A DNA stretch of 24,310 bases, taken from contig JACKPB010000005.1 of the NCBI GenBank assembly GCA_024233875.1, forward strand, positions 327,501 through 351,810, in the 5' to 3' direction. Below are positions 23,979 through 24,310 of the stretch, in pieces. Each line of letters opens with the position of its first letter. The first letter of the stretch is position 1. Under the pieces are notes generated by a model. That model saw only the letters and a program-made list of their open reading frames with translations, was not told where the DNA came from and searched no databases. This stretch comes from Leptospiraceae bacterium (lineage in GTDB: Bacteria; Spirochaetota; Leptospiria; Leptospirales; Leptospiraceae). Both the position numbers and the translations under genes were made by a program.

Positions 23979-24310
23979 AAAATCAACGTCAAAACAAATA
24001 AAATGATAAGAGAATTTTGGATATCGACTCATTTTTAGAACTACTTATGTGCACCTCTAAAAACCCCTTAGCAGGGCTTTTTAGAGGTGGTAATTTGCTT
24101 GGAGTTGCACACCAAACCCCGCTTTTATCAAGAAATATTGAAAAACTTTTAAAATATTGTTTTTTCAAAATCTAAAAAAAAGGGTCAATAGACGTTCCCT
24201 TATAAAAATGAATATATACCAATTCTCATAATGTACTACTTCCCTCCCTGAATTCCAATCTGAAGATTAGATATGATTGGGAACTAAAACGAAATCAATC
24301 TTCTCTTAAC
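23979..24310. other. Terminal intergenic stretch of 332 bp
   Basis: Apart from the hairpin at 24052-24089 there is an imperfect AT-rich inverted repeat, TTGAAAAAC (24138-24146) against GTTTTTTCAA (24159-24168). No gene start with a ribosome binding site was found up to the window edge. Confidence 0.5.
24052..24089. terminator. Strong hairpin, likely bidirectional terminator
   Basis: CACCTCTAAAAA (24052-24063) pairs perfectly with TTTTTAGAGGTG (24078-24089). The inner CCCT and AGGG pair around a short loop. On each strand a GC core is preceded by A residues and followed by T residues, as in bidirectional intrinsic terminators. It lies 73 nt after the stop of the kinase/GGDEF gene. Confidence 0.7.

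Overview
The window looks like chromosomal DNA of a low-GC Gram-negative bacterium, most likely a spirochaete of the Leptospira group. The reasons are the crowding of lipoproteins with relaxed lipoboxes, frequent TTG starts with good Shine-Dalgarno (SD) sequences, and a giant kinase/AAA/TPR/GAF/GGDEF protein of a type I associate with Leptospira and Myxococcus. This assignment comes from style and family content, not from any marker gene. No tRNA, rRNA, CRISPR array or intact insertion sequence was seen.

Left part (1-3480, minus strand): a tight five-gene run, read right to left. It encodes an exported caspase-fold protease with an EF-hand-like loop, a small lipoprotein, an ECF-like sigma factor, a four-helix membrane protein placed and built like an anti-sigma factor, and the start of another lipoprotein that runs off the window edge. 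Gaps are 11, 51, 1 and 3 nt. This is the most interesting module: a protease with a predicted periplasmic domain encoded with a sigma/anti-sigma pair.

Centre-left (3689-9828): a plus-strand Rpn-type PD-(D/E)XK nuclease gene sits between two minus-strand groups. The second group encodes a WG-repeat lipoprotein, a second exported caspase with a canonical EF-hand loop, and a kelch-type beta-propeller lipoprotein whose gene overlaps the caspase gene. The two caspases share one architecture: signal peptide, caspase fold, EF-hand loop, two membrane helices and a short tail ending in Phe.

Centre (9970-15228, minus strand): more envelope genes. These are an SH3b protein, a c-type cytochrome lipoprotein, a WD40-like lipoprotein, a membrane-anchored SH3b protein coupled by ATGA overlap to a PH-like membrane protein, and a 65-residue lipoprotein.

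Right part: an AT-rich 594-bp intergenic region holds an 11-bp inverted repeat pair and a GC-rich structured block. It is followed by an unrecognised 427-residue gene (plus), an MFS exporter (minus, convergent), a 536-bp gap, and the 1667-residue signalling protein (plus), which ends before a strong bidirectional terminator-like hairpin.

About ten of the seventeen genes encode exported proteins or lipoproteins, so the window is mainly about envelope biology and signalling. The working idea is that exported, possibly calcium-responsive caspases act on envelope partners encoded next to them, and that in one case the output may be release of a sigma factor.
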